Position numbers and translations under genes: made by a program. A DNA stretch of 64,000 nucleotides from Butyrivibrio proteoclasticus P6B7 (GTDB lineage: Bacteria; Bacillota; Clostridia; Lachnospirales; Lachnospiraceae): assembly GCF_000622085.1 (NCBI RefSeq), contig NZ_JHWL01000019.1:20875-84874 (forward strand), written 5' to 3'. Every line of letters starts with the position of its first letter. Within the stretch, counting starts at the first letter, position 1. The notes under the pieces are model-generated. The model was not told the DNA's origin, made no database searches, and worked only from the letters and a program-made list of their open reading frames with translations. This document shows, one piece after another, positions 7,651 to 16,384 of the stretch.

Positions 7651-9741
7651 TCACTTGATATCAAGCCTAATATCGTCAGACTTATTCAGTGTCAGCAATA
7701 TCCTATAAACTGGATGTTTCCAGGCAATGGCGAGGCGTTCATCCTCAATCGGGTATTCTTGGATTTGAGCTTTGGTGACGCCGGTAACAGTGATGGTGCC
7801 TAGAGTTCCGACATTTACTACCACTTCAGCAGATTCGTTGCTACTTACTGCGGATTCATTCACCAGATTGGCACTATTATCGCTGACTATCTCTGGCTTC
7901 TCATAGGTCATGAGGCTCAAGAATGCGTCTGCGTCGCCGTCGTAGTGATCTCTTACCACAACGCCCTGGCCCTTAATGAGGCTGACTTCTCGGATGTAGC
8001 TGAGGATGCGGAAATCATCGTAGGCGCCGGCGATATCCATCTTAAGAGATGAGATTTCTTTTCCGTCATTAGTTGATCCATCCAGTGAATCACTGCCACC
8101 AGCACTTTCCACTCCCGTTCCAGTTCCCTCTGTGCTTTGCTTCACTCCGTTCCTACACAGGATGCATGTCACGTCCTTGGCTCCGTACTGGGCTCCGTCC
8201 TTCTCCATGATGAGAGCTGCGTTCTGGCCCCTATCGATGAAGGTTGGCAGATTGTGGAACTGGGACTGCATGGTCCAGATGTCATAACGCCTGTCGGAGA
8301 AGGTCTTGGCGGTATAAGTTCCTACGCCCAGGTCGATGATGAAGGGCTTTCCGTCTTTATAGATGGTAAAAGAGCCCACATCATTGTGATTGTGACTATC
8401 TCCGTTGTTACCTGCCTTGGTGGCCAGCACGAATCTGCTATCCCGGGCCACCATAAGTCCGATGCTATCAAGGAACACGTCCTCTGCGCCGGCTGAAACA
8501 GGCTTATATTCTTCAATCTCCTTCATGGCAAAGGCCTGAAGAGCACGATAAAAGAGATTGATCTCATCATCTATTGCGCGCCCCTCAGAGAGGTCTGCCA
8601 TCACATCCTTGGCTGCCAGTGACATAAGGGCAGAGTCTCCCACATACTTACCAAAGAGAAACTCCCTAGCGGTGCGCCTTCCGGGAAGGGCACTGCAGTC
8701 TGCAAAGTTAATATAGTAATCTCCACAGGCGTGAACCTTAGAGATGTAGGTTGCTATGTTTTTGATAAGCTGCTCACTGTATATCTTATCGAATCCCAAA
8801 GAACTAGCAAGATCAATTCTACTGTCTAAACAGTTTGCACTATCACTTTCATTTCTAGCGTCACTGAGCTCTGACAGATCATTCACCACACCATCCTCAA
8901 TAGCCCCACTCATAACTTCCAGGCATCCAAAGAGGCAAAGCCCTGCATGGGAGTAGTACTGCGCACCCTCACTGCAGGCGCCGTCGTCGCCGTAGTCCTT
9001 AAGGAAGTAGTCGCAGGAAGCAGCAGCCTTCTGCAAATATTCTAATCTCTTTTCCTCAGAAAAATAGCTCTTTTCTCTGGTAAAGGCGCACAGAAGCACG
9101 TTCTGTACGCACCACACGGTCCAGTTGCACATAGGCTCATCGCCATTTCCCATCCACCAGAAATGCTGGGTCTCGTAAGGGGTAAAGATCCTCTCTCGTA
9201 GCCTATCGTTGACATAGCCTGAAATGTATGGGCTGATCTCGCTAAACACCGGCCTTAGCAGGTATTCAACAAAGGCCACAAAGGCTCCGCTCTCCGCATC
9301 AAAAAGATCTATGATGGGCCTTGTCACATCGGGCATTGGCTCCTGCTCTTTGTCCCTTTCATAGCTTGTGTGGGGAGGCAGGCACCAGGTGGTCTCCTCC
9401 AGAATGAGGTACAGGCCATCCAGGATATCCTCCACAAATCTGCCCTTATTCTCCACGCACTCAGCCATCACCAGTTTTCCCAGCTTGCGCCTACGGGGGA
9501 AGTACTTGTCCTCAAACTTAACCCGGTTTCCGTTTTTCTTAAATTCTCTAAAGTCAGAAATAAGAAGAGCAGTCCAGGGTTCCTCCTTAGCACGCTCTCC
9601 TTGTTCTATCAGTAGCTTCTTATAATCATCTGGAATTGCCTCCCAGGCCTTTCTATCGGAAATGTCTGGGATCCGGGTGTATAGCCCGCTGCCAGATGCT
9701 GTCTGCACGTATCTTTTAACAATATCTGCACTCTTATTCAT
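7651..9741 (-). CDS. heparinase II/III-like polysaccharide lyase
   Basis: A 696-residue protein with an N-terminal helical toroid and a C-terminal heparinase II/III-like beta domain. The hallmark HNHNDVGSFTIYKDGKPF block (about residue 450) and the following DIWTMQSQFHNLPTF match family lyases that cleave uronic-acid glycosaminoglycans or alginate-like polymers by beta-elimination. The ATG at 9739-9741 is preferred over the TTG at 9750 because GGAG is about 10 bases upstream of it. No signal peptide is seen, so it would act on imported oligosaccharides; this is common for intracellular oligo-lyases. The product type fits the downstream GH88. The C-terminal region carries a Ser/Asn-rich insert. 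The exact substrate (heparosan, alginate or pectin-like) cannot be read. Confidence 0.85.
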   Translation of the reverse strand: MNKSADIVKRYVQTASGSGLYTRIPDISDRKAWEAIPDDYKKLLIEQGERAKEEPWTALLISDFREFKKNGNRVKFEDKYFPRRRKLGKLVMAECVENKGRFVEDILDGLYLILEETTWCLPPHTSYERDKEQEPMPDVTRPIIDLFDAESGAFVAFVEYLLRPVFSEISPYISGYVNDRLRERIFTPYETQHFWWMGNGDEPMCNWTVWCVQNVLLCAFTREKSYFSEEKRLEYLQKAAASCDYFLKDYGDDGACSEGAQYYSHAGLCLFGCLEVMSGAIEDGVVNDLSELSDARNESDSANCLDSRIDLASSLGFDKIYSEQLIKNIATYISKVHACGDYYINFADCSALPGRRTAREFLFGKYVGDSALMSLAAKDVMADLSEGRAIDDEINLFYRALQAFAMKEIEEYKPVSAGAEDVFLDSIGLMVARDSRFVLATKAGNNGDSHNHNDVGSFTIYKDGKPFIIDLGVGTYTAKTFSDRRYDIWTMQSQFHNLPTFIDRGQNAALIMEKDGAQYGAKDVTCILCRNGVKQSTEGTGTGVESAGGSDSLDGSTNDGKEISSLKMDIAGAYDDFRILSYIREVSLIKGQGVVVRDHYDGDADAFLSLMTYEKPEIVSDNSANLVNESAVSSNESAEVVVNVGTLGTITVTGVTKAQIQEYPIEDERLAIAWKHPVYRILLTLNKSDDIRLDIK

Positions 9742-9756
9742 AGATAACAAGCTCCA

Positions 9757-10551
9757 TCACTCTTCAGCTTCTGTTCCGTAGACCTCGATCTGTGTCAGGG
9801 CTGGGAATGGACTTGGATCATCAGCCTTGATCAGTTCTCCAAGCTTAAGCCACCTGATTCCGCGCTTCTCGATGTGGAAAACATGGGGCTCTTCCACCTT
9901 CTTCTCCATTTCCACTATTTCTTTTGACCCATCAGAAAATGTGAAGGTGCCCTTGATCCACCAGTTATCGTGGGGAAAATCCGCTCTTGTATAAAGAACT
10001 ATCTGGTCGATATCCACTTCCCTGCCAAAGTCCAGGGTAAACTCAGCATCATCCTGTCTGTTGATGCCCCAGGATTCGTAGGGCCACTCTCCATGGGAAA
10101 GGGTGGCTATATTGCCGTCTATTGCGTTTCTTGCAGCAAACACAGCTTCTCCTCTGGTCTCCACGTTGGCTGAGGCATGTGGATAAACGCCGGTACCTTC
10201 GTGCTGATCAAAGGGGTTAAGAGCCAGATTCCTGTAGCCCTCCACTTCAAAGGAAAAGGCCTTTCTTATGGACACAACATGTCTGTTTCCAAAGAATGCC
10301 AGCGGATTGTAGCTGGTCTTTTTCTCATAAAAAGGAACAGGAAACTCAACCGTATCCTGTTCGATAAGCACAAGGGCCGGATCAATGGCTGCGTCAACCT
10401 TGACCACATAGAATTCTCCAGGTGTAATGCCGGAAAACTCTATAACATCGCCCTTTCTATATTCTCCATCCCAGGCAAGAACTACGGAATTCTCTCCCTC
10501 GTTCTGAGCCTTAGGCACATGATCCCAATCGTTAAATACTGTTATTTTCAT
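9757..10551 (-). CDS. discoidin (F5/8 type C-like) domain protein
   Basis: A 264-residue protein. The C-terminal half, from about residue 125, contains the pattern of a galactose-binding fold: ASANVETRGEAVFAARNAIDGN, a GHGEWPYESWGINRQDD-like segment, EFTLDFGREVDIDQIVLYTRADFPHDNWW, and a closing LTQIEVYGTE strand, as in CBM32/F5-8C domains. The N-terminal 110 residues look like a second beta domain. Its stop is 15 bases upstream of the lyase ATG, so the two genes are translated from one message and the protein probably works with the lyase on the same sugar. No signal peptide is visible, which is unusual for a carbohydrate-binding protein. Confidence 0.75.
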   Translation of the reverse strand: MKITVFNDWDHVPKAQNEGENSVVLAWDGEYRKGDVIEFSGITPGEFYVVKVDAAIDPALVLIEQDTVEFPVPFYEKKTSYNPLAFFGNRHVVSIRKAFSFEVEGYRNLALNPFDQHEGTGVYPHASANVETRGEAVFAARNAIDGNIATLSHGEWPYESWGINRQDDAEFTLDFGREVDIDQIVLYTRADFPHDNWWIKGTFTFSDGSKEIVEMEKKVEEPHVFHIEKRGIRWLKLGELIKADDPSPFPALTQIEVYGTEAEE

Positions 10552-10630
10552 ACCTTGTCCCCGAATCGGTGTCGCACTGCTCTAACTCTGCGCTAACGAA
10601 CACCTGTAATCTCAATTCCCGCAAAGTCTC

Positions 10631-11680
10631 TTATCTTGTGGATAAAAAGACATTCTCTCTGATAGCCGCTTCATCATCCGGATAAAGATCAAGATAATTG
10701 GCCATCATAGATGATGCTGTAGCGAAATCGCCCATGTACTCATAGGCTGTGATCTCATTGAGCATAAGAGCCTGATTAAGCTCCTTATCATCAACGGCAA
10801 TTCCCAGTTCAAAAGAAGAAATGGCGCCGTTATAGTCTCCCTGCTTGATCTGGCACATACCGAGCTGGTTGTAAACTCTGGCACTGGCCGGATTCTCACT
10901 TAAATAGGTCTTGTAAACGCTGACAGCGTAGTTGTAATCGCCCTGCTTCTCGCCTGTCATACCCAGCATCAGAACCACTGGCTCTTTTTCCTGATCTCTC
11001 TCATTCCTGGCAGCCTCAAGATAGCTCTGGGCCTCAGCGTTATTCCCCAGGTAAAAAGAAATCTGACCCTTCTCAAAGTTGGTCATATGACTGCTACCCT
11101 GATCCATTGCAGTCTGCAGGATCGATGTAGCCTCTTCCTCATAGCCGTACTCAGCCAGAGACTTGTAAATCATGATGATCATGGTGTAATCCCTTGAATT
11201 AAGGGCTATTGCTTTAGAAAAATCTGATTTGGCGCTGTCGTGATTGTCTGATGCCAATTCGCAGACGCCTCGTAAATAGAAGGCCTGGCTGTCCTTACCC
11301 TTAAGGCTCAGGATGGCATCGTAGACTTCCTTAGCCTTCTCGTACTCGCCCAGGTTGTAGTAGGCCTCTGCCAGGTAATAGTTGGTGTCAAAGTCCATGT
11401 CGTCAACTATTCCCTCATCAGCAGCAAGAGAAGCCAGAAGCTCCGTTACAGCCTTCTGACTCTCGCCACTTCTAAGATATGCAATTCCGCGGCCTCTATG
11501 AATAAGACATGGGTCCTCGCCGTTCTTCTCAGCCTCATCGAAGCTTGAAAGAGCGTTTGTGTACTCATGACTTTCAATATATGCAAATCCTGAATCTATG
11601 TTGTGTCTTCCTGAAAGGCTCCCACACCCCACAAGAAGCGCGGCCATAGCCACGATCAAAGCCGTTTGTCTTAATTTCAT
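10631..11680 (-). CDS. TPR-repeat lipoprotein
   Basis: A 349-residue lipoprotein: positively charged N-terminus, hydrophobic segment and lipobox LVGC with Cys19 as the expected lipidated residue. The rest is a chain of TPR motifs, for example ALSSFDEAEKNGEDPCLIHRG, NYYLAEAYYNLGEYEKAKEVY, and YNQLGMCQIKQGDYNGAISSF. It should sit on the outer face of the cytoplasmic membrane and act as a protein-interaction scaffold. The start has GGGGGAT 10 bases upstream. It is the last of a run of same-strand genes with ridA and the SGNH/MBOAT pair, suggesting a link to cell-envelope work. The partner is unknown. Confidence 0.85.
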   Translation of the reverse strand: MKLRQTALIVAMAALLVGCGSLSGRHNIDSGFAYIESHEYTNALSSFDEAEKNGEDPCLIHRGRGIAYLRSGESQKAVTELLASLAADEGIVDDMDFDTNYYLAEAYYNLGEYEKAKEVYDAILSLKGKDSQAFYLRGVCELASDNHDSAKSDFSKAIALNSRDYTMIIMIYKSLAEYGYEEEATSILQTAMDQGSSHMTNFEKGQISFYLGNNAEAQSYLEAARNERDQEKEPVVLMLGMTGEKQGDYNYAVSVYKTYLSENPASARVYNQLGMCQIKQGDYNGAISSFELGIAVDDKELNQALMLNEITAYEYMGDFATASSMMANYLDLYPDDEAAIRENVFLSTR

Positions 11681-11706
11681 ACCGTACTGTATCCCCCAAC
11701 CAGTGA

Positions 11707-12081
11707 TCAGCCAAGGTAAGCAATTACCTCAACTTCGCAAAGAACATTTCTTGGAAGCTGCTTAACAGCTACACAACTCCTTGCTGGCTTTCCTGTAAAA
11801 TACTTCTCATATACTGCGTTAAATGCAGCAAAGTCGCTCATCTCAGCAAGGAAACATGTTGTCTTAACAACGTGCTCATAGTCTGTTCCTGCTGCCTTAA
11901 GGATTTCTCCAATATTTCTGCAAACTCTGTCTGCCTGATCTGTAATAGTTGTAGCGTCAATCTCTCCATCCTCAGGATTGATTGGAATCTGTCCTGATGC
12001 ATAGAGGAAATCTCCTGCCTTAATTGCCTGTGAATAAGGTCCGATAGCTGCTGGTGCCTTGTCTGTTGAAATGTACTCCAT
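11707..12081 (-). CDS. ridA: RidA family reactive enamine/imine deaminase
   Basis: A 124-residue RidA/YjgF/UK114 protein of normal length. Motifs: APAAIGPYSQAIKAGDFLYASGQIP at the N-terminus, QADRVCRNIGEILKAAG, and the C-terminal KPARSCVAVKQLPRNVLCEVEVIA, which carries the conserved Arg (about residue 104) and Glu of the trimer-interface active site. The enzyme hydrolyses reactive 2-aminoacrylate-type enamines made by PLP enzymes. A strong AAGGAGG precedes the ATG. It is a housekeeping gene sitting between small envelope-related genes; no functional link is implied. Confidence 0.95.
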   Translation of the reverse strand: MEYISTDKAPAAIGPYSQAIKAGDFLYASGQIPINPEDGEIDATTITDQADRVCRNIGEILKAAGTDYEHVVKTTCFLAEMSDFAAFNAVYEKYFTGKPARSCVAVKQLPRNVLCEVEVIAYLG

Positions 12082-12111
12082 AATGATGCCTCCTTAAATG
12101 TGATATATGGC

Positions 12112-12339
12112 TCAAAAAACTGCCGTTACGTAGAATCCCCTGTCGTTCTCCTCGACCTTCGTAACAACACCTTCTCTTTCTAGCATTCTCTCCCTGAATG
12201 GGTAATTACCTGACATTGCAAGGGAAGGATCAATTGTATAGTAGTAATTACTTGGAAGTACACCCTCGGTCACAGTGACCTTGTCTCCCTCGTGAAGAAG
12301 TCCCGGGCGCTCCATCTTAAAAACCATCTCTCTAGACAT
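12112..12339 (-). CDS. conserved-looking small protein, 75 aa, unknown
   Basis: The protein begins MSREMVFKMERPGLLHEGDKV and ends VVTKVEENDRGFYVTAVF. It is soluble, with a pattern of short beta strands (KVTVTEG, NYYYTID, REGVVTKVEE, FYVTAVF) suggestive of a small beta barrel. GAGGCGG lies upstream of the ATG. It is 30 bases upstream of ridA on the same strand, so probably cotranscribed. No family was recognised. Confidence 0.65.
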   Translation of the reverse strand: MSREMVFKMERPGLLHEGDKVTVTEGVLPSNYYYTIDPSLAMSGNYPFRERMLEREGVVTKVEENDRGFYVTAVF

Positions 12340-12370
12340 TTTACCACCGCCTCAAGTTAATATGTAGTAT

Positions 12371-13336
12371 TTACTTTACGATCGCATGCTGCAGTAGGAA
12401 CTGATACCATCTATCATAGGATGCTGCCTTAAGATGAACACCATCAAAGGAAAGATCCGCGAGAAGATTGCCATTCTCGTCATCTACCGCCTCATTCATA
12501 TCGATGTAGAATATAGTCTTGTTATCAGCCAGCTGAGAAAGCGCCTCATTACGGCTATTAATGTTGGCGTTGTTGAAGTGCTTATCATTCTCACTCTTAT
12601 TCTCAGTAACATGCATGATTCCCTGAATATAGATGATGGCATCTGGCTGAAGCTCTCTGATTCTGTCAATGACAGCCATGTAATCTTCAGCGTAGCTCTC
12701 TGGTGTGCCACCGCCTATCTCGTTAAGTCCAAGCATGATATAAATCTTGGCATACTGCTTCTCAGAAAGGGCCTGCTCAACGCTTATCTTACCTTCATCA
12801 GTCTTGATAAAAGGCTCAGTAAGCGATTTGTATAAAGTAAGAGAAACCTTGGCATAGAAGGTTGCCCTTTCATCAAGCTCCTGGCAGTACTCAGAAAGTC
12901 CAACGGTTCTGGAATCTCCTATAAACAGTGCATCACAAAAGTAATCAGGATCAACCTCAGTAAACTCATAGGTTCTATCTGCATCATTGCCTGATACATC
13001 GTTACCTGAGATATCATTGCCGGATATGTCATTACCTGAAATGTCATTACCTGACACGCTTAGCTCTTCATTTGTTGTACTGTCAAAAGAACTGTCTACT
13101 GAAGCCTCAGCAACAGCACCAATTTCCTGCATATCTACAGGAGGGACCTGACTCCAGGGATATAATCCATCTCTGGCTCCCTTAAATACAAGAGAGAAAT
13201 AAGGCGCAGTTCCAGGATCAAAGCCTTCTCTGGCATCTGCATAAACAGTTGTATCAAGACTATGCGCTAAAACCGATAATATAATTGTTGTAACAGCTGT
13301 GCCCACCAGCAGCGGACACGATCTTAACCACTTCAT
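12371..13336 (-). CDS. membrane-anchored SGNH/GDSL hydrolase (acetyl-transfer partner)
   Basis: A 321-residue protein with one N-terminal membrane anchor (about residues 7-27), a low-complexity linker with SGNDI repeats (about residues 95-118) and an SGNH hydrolase domain from about 130. Block I is GDSRTVG (Ser about 142), block III is LGLNEIGGG, and block V is DGVHL (Asp and His near residue 295). The gene lies just downstream of an MBOAT acyltransferase on the same strand; such pairs move acetyl groups across the membrane onto peptidoglycan or exopolysaccharide (PatA/PatB logic). The domain would lie outside the cell. Acceptor polymer is not known. Confidence 0.85.
   Translation of the reverse strand: MKWLRSCPLLVGTAVTTIILSVLAHSLDTTVYADAREGFDPGTAPYFSLVFKGARDGLYPWSQVPPVDMQEIGAVAEASVDSSFDSTTNEELSVSGNDISGNDISGNDISGNDVSGNDADRTYEFTEVDPDYFCDALFIGDSRTVGLSEYCQELDERATFYAKVSLTLYKSLTEPFIKTDEGKISVEQALSEKQYAKIYIMLGLNEIGGGTPESYAEDYMAVIDRIRELQPDAIIYIQGIMHVTENKSENDKHFNNANINSRNEALSQLADNKTIFYIDMNEAVDDENGNLLADLSFDGVHLKAASYDRWYQFLLQHAIVK
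12983..13054 (-). repeat. in-frame 15-bp tandem repeat encoding SGND(I/V)
   Basis: Four and four-fifths imperfect 15-bp units encode SGNDI, SGNDI, SGNDI, SGNDV, SGND in the linker of the SGNH hydrolase. The length is a multiple of three per unit, so copy-number change would lengthen or shorten the linker without breaking the frame. Confidence 0.9.
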
Positions 13337-13367
13337 TACTAATACTCTTTCTATAAATCAACCCACA

Positions 13368-14771
13368 TCAAAAACTAAAATACATAAACGGATTTCCTGC
13401 TGCGTTGGAAAGGCTGTAAACACTTACCCAAAACAGAATGAACAGGAAAATCTTGGATAAAGGATGCTTTCTATGGGCATCCCAGAACTTATACACAGCA
13501 GGGATCATAAGAATAAAACCAACTGCCAGTAAGTACCAATATATGCTTACATTCTTCATGAAGTCTCCCTGATTAACAGAGGTTCCCTCACCAAAGAACG
13601 GAAACAGTCTCTTGAAATACGTTATCAAAAGATTGAAATCAGATATAGCAAAAATCACCCAGGTAAGTGGAATGATCACAAGAACATTGATTTTACCGAT
13701 GACCTTGCCAAGAAACTTAGGAAGCTTAGCAAATACCAGGTATTTCTCAATAACAATCACAAGGAACAAAATCATGCCCCAAAGAATGAAATTGGCTGTG
13801 GTTCCATGCCAGATTCCTGTGATGATCCATACTACAAACAAATTAAGGATAGTCCTAAAGGTACCCTTTCTGCTGCCTCCAAGAGGAATGTACACATAAT
13901 CTCTAAACCATGAGCCTAAGGTTGCATGCCATCTTCTGTAGAATTCAGAAATACTAAAGGATCCGTAAGGATGATCAAAGTTAACAATAAATGGGAACCC
14001 GATCATAACGCCTATTCCTGCTGCCATGAGTGAATAGCCCCAGAAATCAAAGAAAAGTTCCATTGTGTAAGCATAGGCTCCAAGCCAAGCAAGCATGGTG
14101 GAAATACTCTCATATCCGATGGTTCCTACTTCCTTCCAGAGCATAGCCAGGTGGTCAGCAATAAGGACCTTCATTCCAAGGCCCACTGCAAAGTAGGAAA
14201 AACCATCCTCAAGCCTTTCAAGGGTCTTGATAAAAGGAGACTTCTCTTCCTTATCATCTAAGGAAAGCATCTCTACGCCCTCAAGTTCTTCCTGAAGAAG
14301 TTCATTCTTTTCATAATCTGAATAACGCATGATAGGGCCAGATACAACCTGAGGGAACATGCAGAAGTATGCCGCTGTGTCCCTGAATGTAGGTTTTTCT
14401 TTTATCTGACCATTGTAAAGATCTGCCTGGAAAGCAATCATCTTAAAGGTAAAAAAGCTGATTCCTATAGGCATAAGACTACTGTCAACCACGTGTCCTA
14501 AGAACTTAAACTCCGCCAGCATAAGCGCGTCAATGGCCACAATAAAGAAAAGAAGGCCCTTTTTATGCAGCGTCATGGTTCCTGCAAACAGGTAGTTGAC
14601 TACTACGGCTCCCACGAGAACCGGAAGCATCCTAAGATCACCAACGCCGTAAAAAACCAGACTTCCAATAAGCAAAGTCCAAGTCCTGTACTTCACTGGT
14701 GTTACATAGAATGCAATTAGAAAAACAGGTAAAAACCTGAATATAAACACTAAATCCGAAAAATTAATCAT
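13368..14771 (-). CDS. MBOAT family O-acyltransferase (AlgI/DltB/PatA-like)
   Basis: A 467-residue polytopic membrane protein. Hydrophobic segments occur throughout; the family core is MPIGISFFTFKMIAFQADLYNG, the FCMFPQVVSGPIMRYSDY segment, EFYRRWHATLGSWFRDYVYIPLGGSRKG and the catalytic-His region VVWIITGIWHGTTANFILWG. It transfers acyl groups, usually acetyl, through the membrane. The paired SGNH hydrolase lies 31 bases downstream and probably completes the transfer to an extracellular polymer. The start follows closely on the zinc-ribbon TPR gene (17 bases), suggesting one transcript. An insert LEGVEMLSLDDKEEKSPF near residue 160 is charged and probably an extra loop. Confidence 0.92.
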   Translation of the reverse strand: MINFSDLVFIFRFLPVFLIAFYVTPVKYRTWTLLIGSLVFYGVGDLRMLPVLVGAVVVNYLFAGTMTLHKKGLLFFIVAIDALMLAEFKFLGHVVDSSLMPIGISFFTFKMIAFQADLYNGQIKEKPTFRDTAAYFCMFPQVVSGPIMRYSDYEKNELLQEELEGVEMLSLDDKEEKSPFIKTLERLEDGFSYFAVGLGMKVLIADHLAMLWKEVGTIGYESISTMLAWLGAYAYTMELFFDFWGYSLMAAGIGVMIGFPFIVNFDHPYGSFSISEFYRRWHATLGSWFRDYVYIPLGGSRKGTFRTILNLFVVWIITGIWHGTTANFILWGMILFLVIVIEKYLVFAKLPKFLGKVIGKINVLVIIPLTWVIFAISDFNLLITYFKRLFPFFGEGTSVNQGDFMKNVSIYWYLLAVGFILMIPAVYKFWDAHRKHPLSKIFLFILFWVSVYSLSNAAGNPFMYFSF

Positions 14772-14788
14772 TTCAAAAAAACTATTCC

Positions 14789-16207
14789 TTAATTGCCAGA
14801 ATTATTGATCTCCGCCAATTTAACCTGAGCAGCCTGTGCGCTCTGTGTATTAGGAAAATCAGTAATTACTGCATCGTAAATCTCTTTTGCCTTGTCAAGA
14901 TCACCACTACTGTAGTAAGAATTACCCAGATAATACAAGGTGTTAACGTTATTATTATCATACTGATAAGCCTTATTCAGGTTGGTGATAGCAACTTCAT
15001 AATTCTCAGCCTTATAAGCTTCATAGCCTGTGTTGTAATAGCTTGTAGCCAGCTGAGGTCCTACATTAGACATAAGTGTATTGTAAAGATCTGTAAATTC
15101 TGGTGAAACATCATCACTAATTGCTGTAAGGTCAAGATTCTCAAGAGCCTTAGCCATTCCCTCTATATCTGAAGGAGTTGCCATGTAGATGTTAACTGCC
15201 TCCATAAGTGAATTCATGGCAGCTGATGTACTATCTACGCCCTCATAATCTGTAACCTGGCTCTGAAGAGCCTCAATCTGAGCCTGAAGACCTGAGATCT
15301 TCTGCTCGTAATCGCCGATCTGGGCTGATTTGGAATCAGACTCCTCACTGATCTGAGAAATCTTCTCCTGATTATTGCTGGTAATGCTCTGAATCCTTTG
15401 AGGTAAGATAAGGAAACAGGAAGCAGCGATTCCCAGCACGATACCAAGAACAATACCCCAGATAGAGCTTGTCCTTGTAAGAACTGACTTCTTGACTGGC
15501 TGAATGATCATCTCATTGCCACTGTTATATCTGATAATATCGTCGCTGTCTGAAGAAGCGATATCAGAAACAAGCTTACCGCTCTCTCCAGGAAGAAGCA
15601 TGCTGTCTGCCTCCTTGAGATAGCGCTTAGCCATAACATTACCTGTATCAAGTTTAAGGACCTTCTGAGCCTCAATCTTGGCTCTGTCCCAGTTACCATT
15701 CTTAAGGTATAAAAGAGCAAGCAAAAGATGCGCTTTAATAAATCCTGAATTTAATGAAAGCACCTTCTTAAGCTGAATCACTGCCAGATCAAGGGAATCC
15801 TGCTGGCAATAATTGTATGCAATATTGAACTTCTTGATTGTCTGGTTGATATTCTCCAGCTGAGCAGGACTATTCCTGACCATATCCATATAATCGTCAG
15901 CAATATTCTTATCTGCCTGGAGATTCTTACTGATAACCCACTCAGAAAGAGCAGGAACAACATCACCAATCTCGAAATATACAAGACCCAAAAGGTTCCT
16001 TGCATCTATATTGTTCTTATTAAGTTTAAGGCTCTGTCTAAGTGAATTAACAGCGCCTGTCAAATCTCTTACTCCAGCCTTCTCAAGCCCCTCATTGTAG
16101 AATCTGTTAGAAAGAGCAACTAATTTCTTATAGGTCTTAACTGAAGCCCCACAAGAAGGACAAGTATCAGCTTTGGTAAGATCCGCACCACAGATGTAAC
16201 ACTTCAT
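14789..16207 (-). CDS. zinc-ribbon, TPR and coiled-coil membrane protein
   Basis: A 472-residue protein starting MKCYICGADL; the ATG at 16205-16207 follows AGAGGA, and an upstream in-frame start would overlap the preceding small gene. Order: a four-Cys zinc ribbon (Cys3, Cys6, Cys16, Cys19), TPR motifs (about 30-200), one membrane span (VLGIVLGIAASCFLIL, near 255), a coiled coil (SDSKSAQIGDYEQKISGLQ and following, about 285-325), and C-terminal TPR units (NTLYYLGNSYYSSGDLDKAKE). The topology would put the first TPR block in the cytoplasm and the second outside, linking both faces of the membrane. Its place next to the MBOAT/SGNH pair suggests an envelope function. Confidence 0.8.
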   Translation of the reverse strand: MKCYICGADLTKADTCPSCGASVKTYKKLVALSNRFYNEGLEKAGVRDLTGAVNSLRQSLKLNKNNIDARNLLGLVYFEIGDVVPALSEWVISKNLQADKNIADDYMDMVRNSPAQLENINQTIKKFNIAYNYCQQDSLDLAVIQLKKVLSLNSGFIKAHLLLALLYLKNGNWDRAKIEAQKVLKLDTGNVMAKRYLKEADSMLLPGESGKLVSDIASSDSDDIIRYNSGNEMIIQPVKKSVLTRTSSIWGIVLGIVLGIAASCFLILPQRIQSITSNNQEKISQISEESDSKSAQIGDYEQKISGLQAQIEALQSQVTDYEGVDSTSAAMNSLMEAVNIYMATPSDIEGMAKALENLDLTAISDDVSPEFTDLYNTLMSNVGPQLATSYYNTGYEAYKAENYEVAITNLNKAYQYDNNNVNTLYYLGNSYYSSGDLDKAKEIYDAVITDFPNTQSAQAAQVKLAEINNSGN

Positions 16208-16208
16208 C

Positions 16209-16373
16209 TTACTTTGTCCTCTTACTATTATCAGCTTCGTGACCGGCATCCTTAAGGATTCTTACAAGGACATCAGACATATCATCGAGATCCTGTCCGT
16301 AAATGATGTCCTCGGCATCCTCTATCTCAAGACTAGGCTTAAACTTCTTAAGTTCTTCCTCAAAGTTAATCAT
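16209..16373 (-). CDS. small acidic protein, 54 aa
   Basis: The protein begins MINFEEELKKFKPSLEIED and ends ADNSKRTK. It lies 11 bases after folC and its stop codon is 1 base before the next ATG, which points to translational coupling. It is highly acidic with no Cys and no membrane segment. I recall similar short N-termini (M-I-D/N-F-E-x-E-L-x-K-F-x-P-S-L-E) in Lachnospiraceae proteins next to folC, but cannot verify this here. Function unknown. Confidence 0.7.
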   Translation of the reverse strand: MINFEEELKKFKPSLEIEDAEDIIYGQDLDDMSDVLVRILKDAGHEADNSKRTK

Positions 16374-16384
16374 ACCCTACCTCG

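Noticed and set aside
12983..13054. CRISPR-like array
   Set aside because: The 15-bp units are contiguous without spacers and encode a protein linker.
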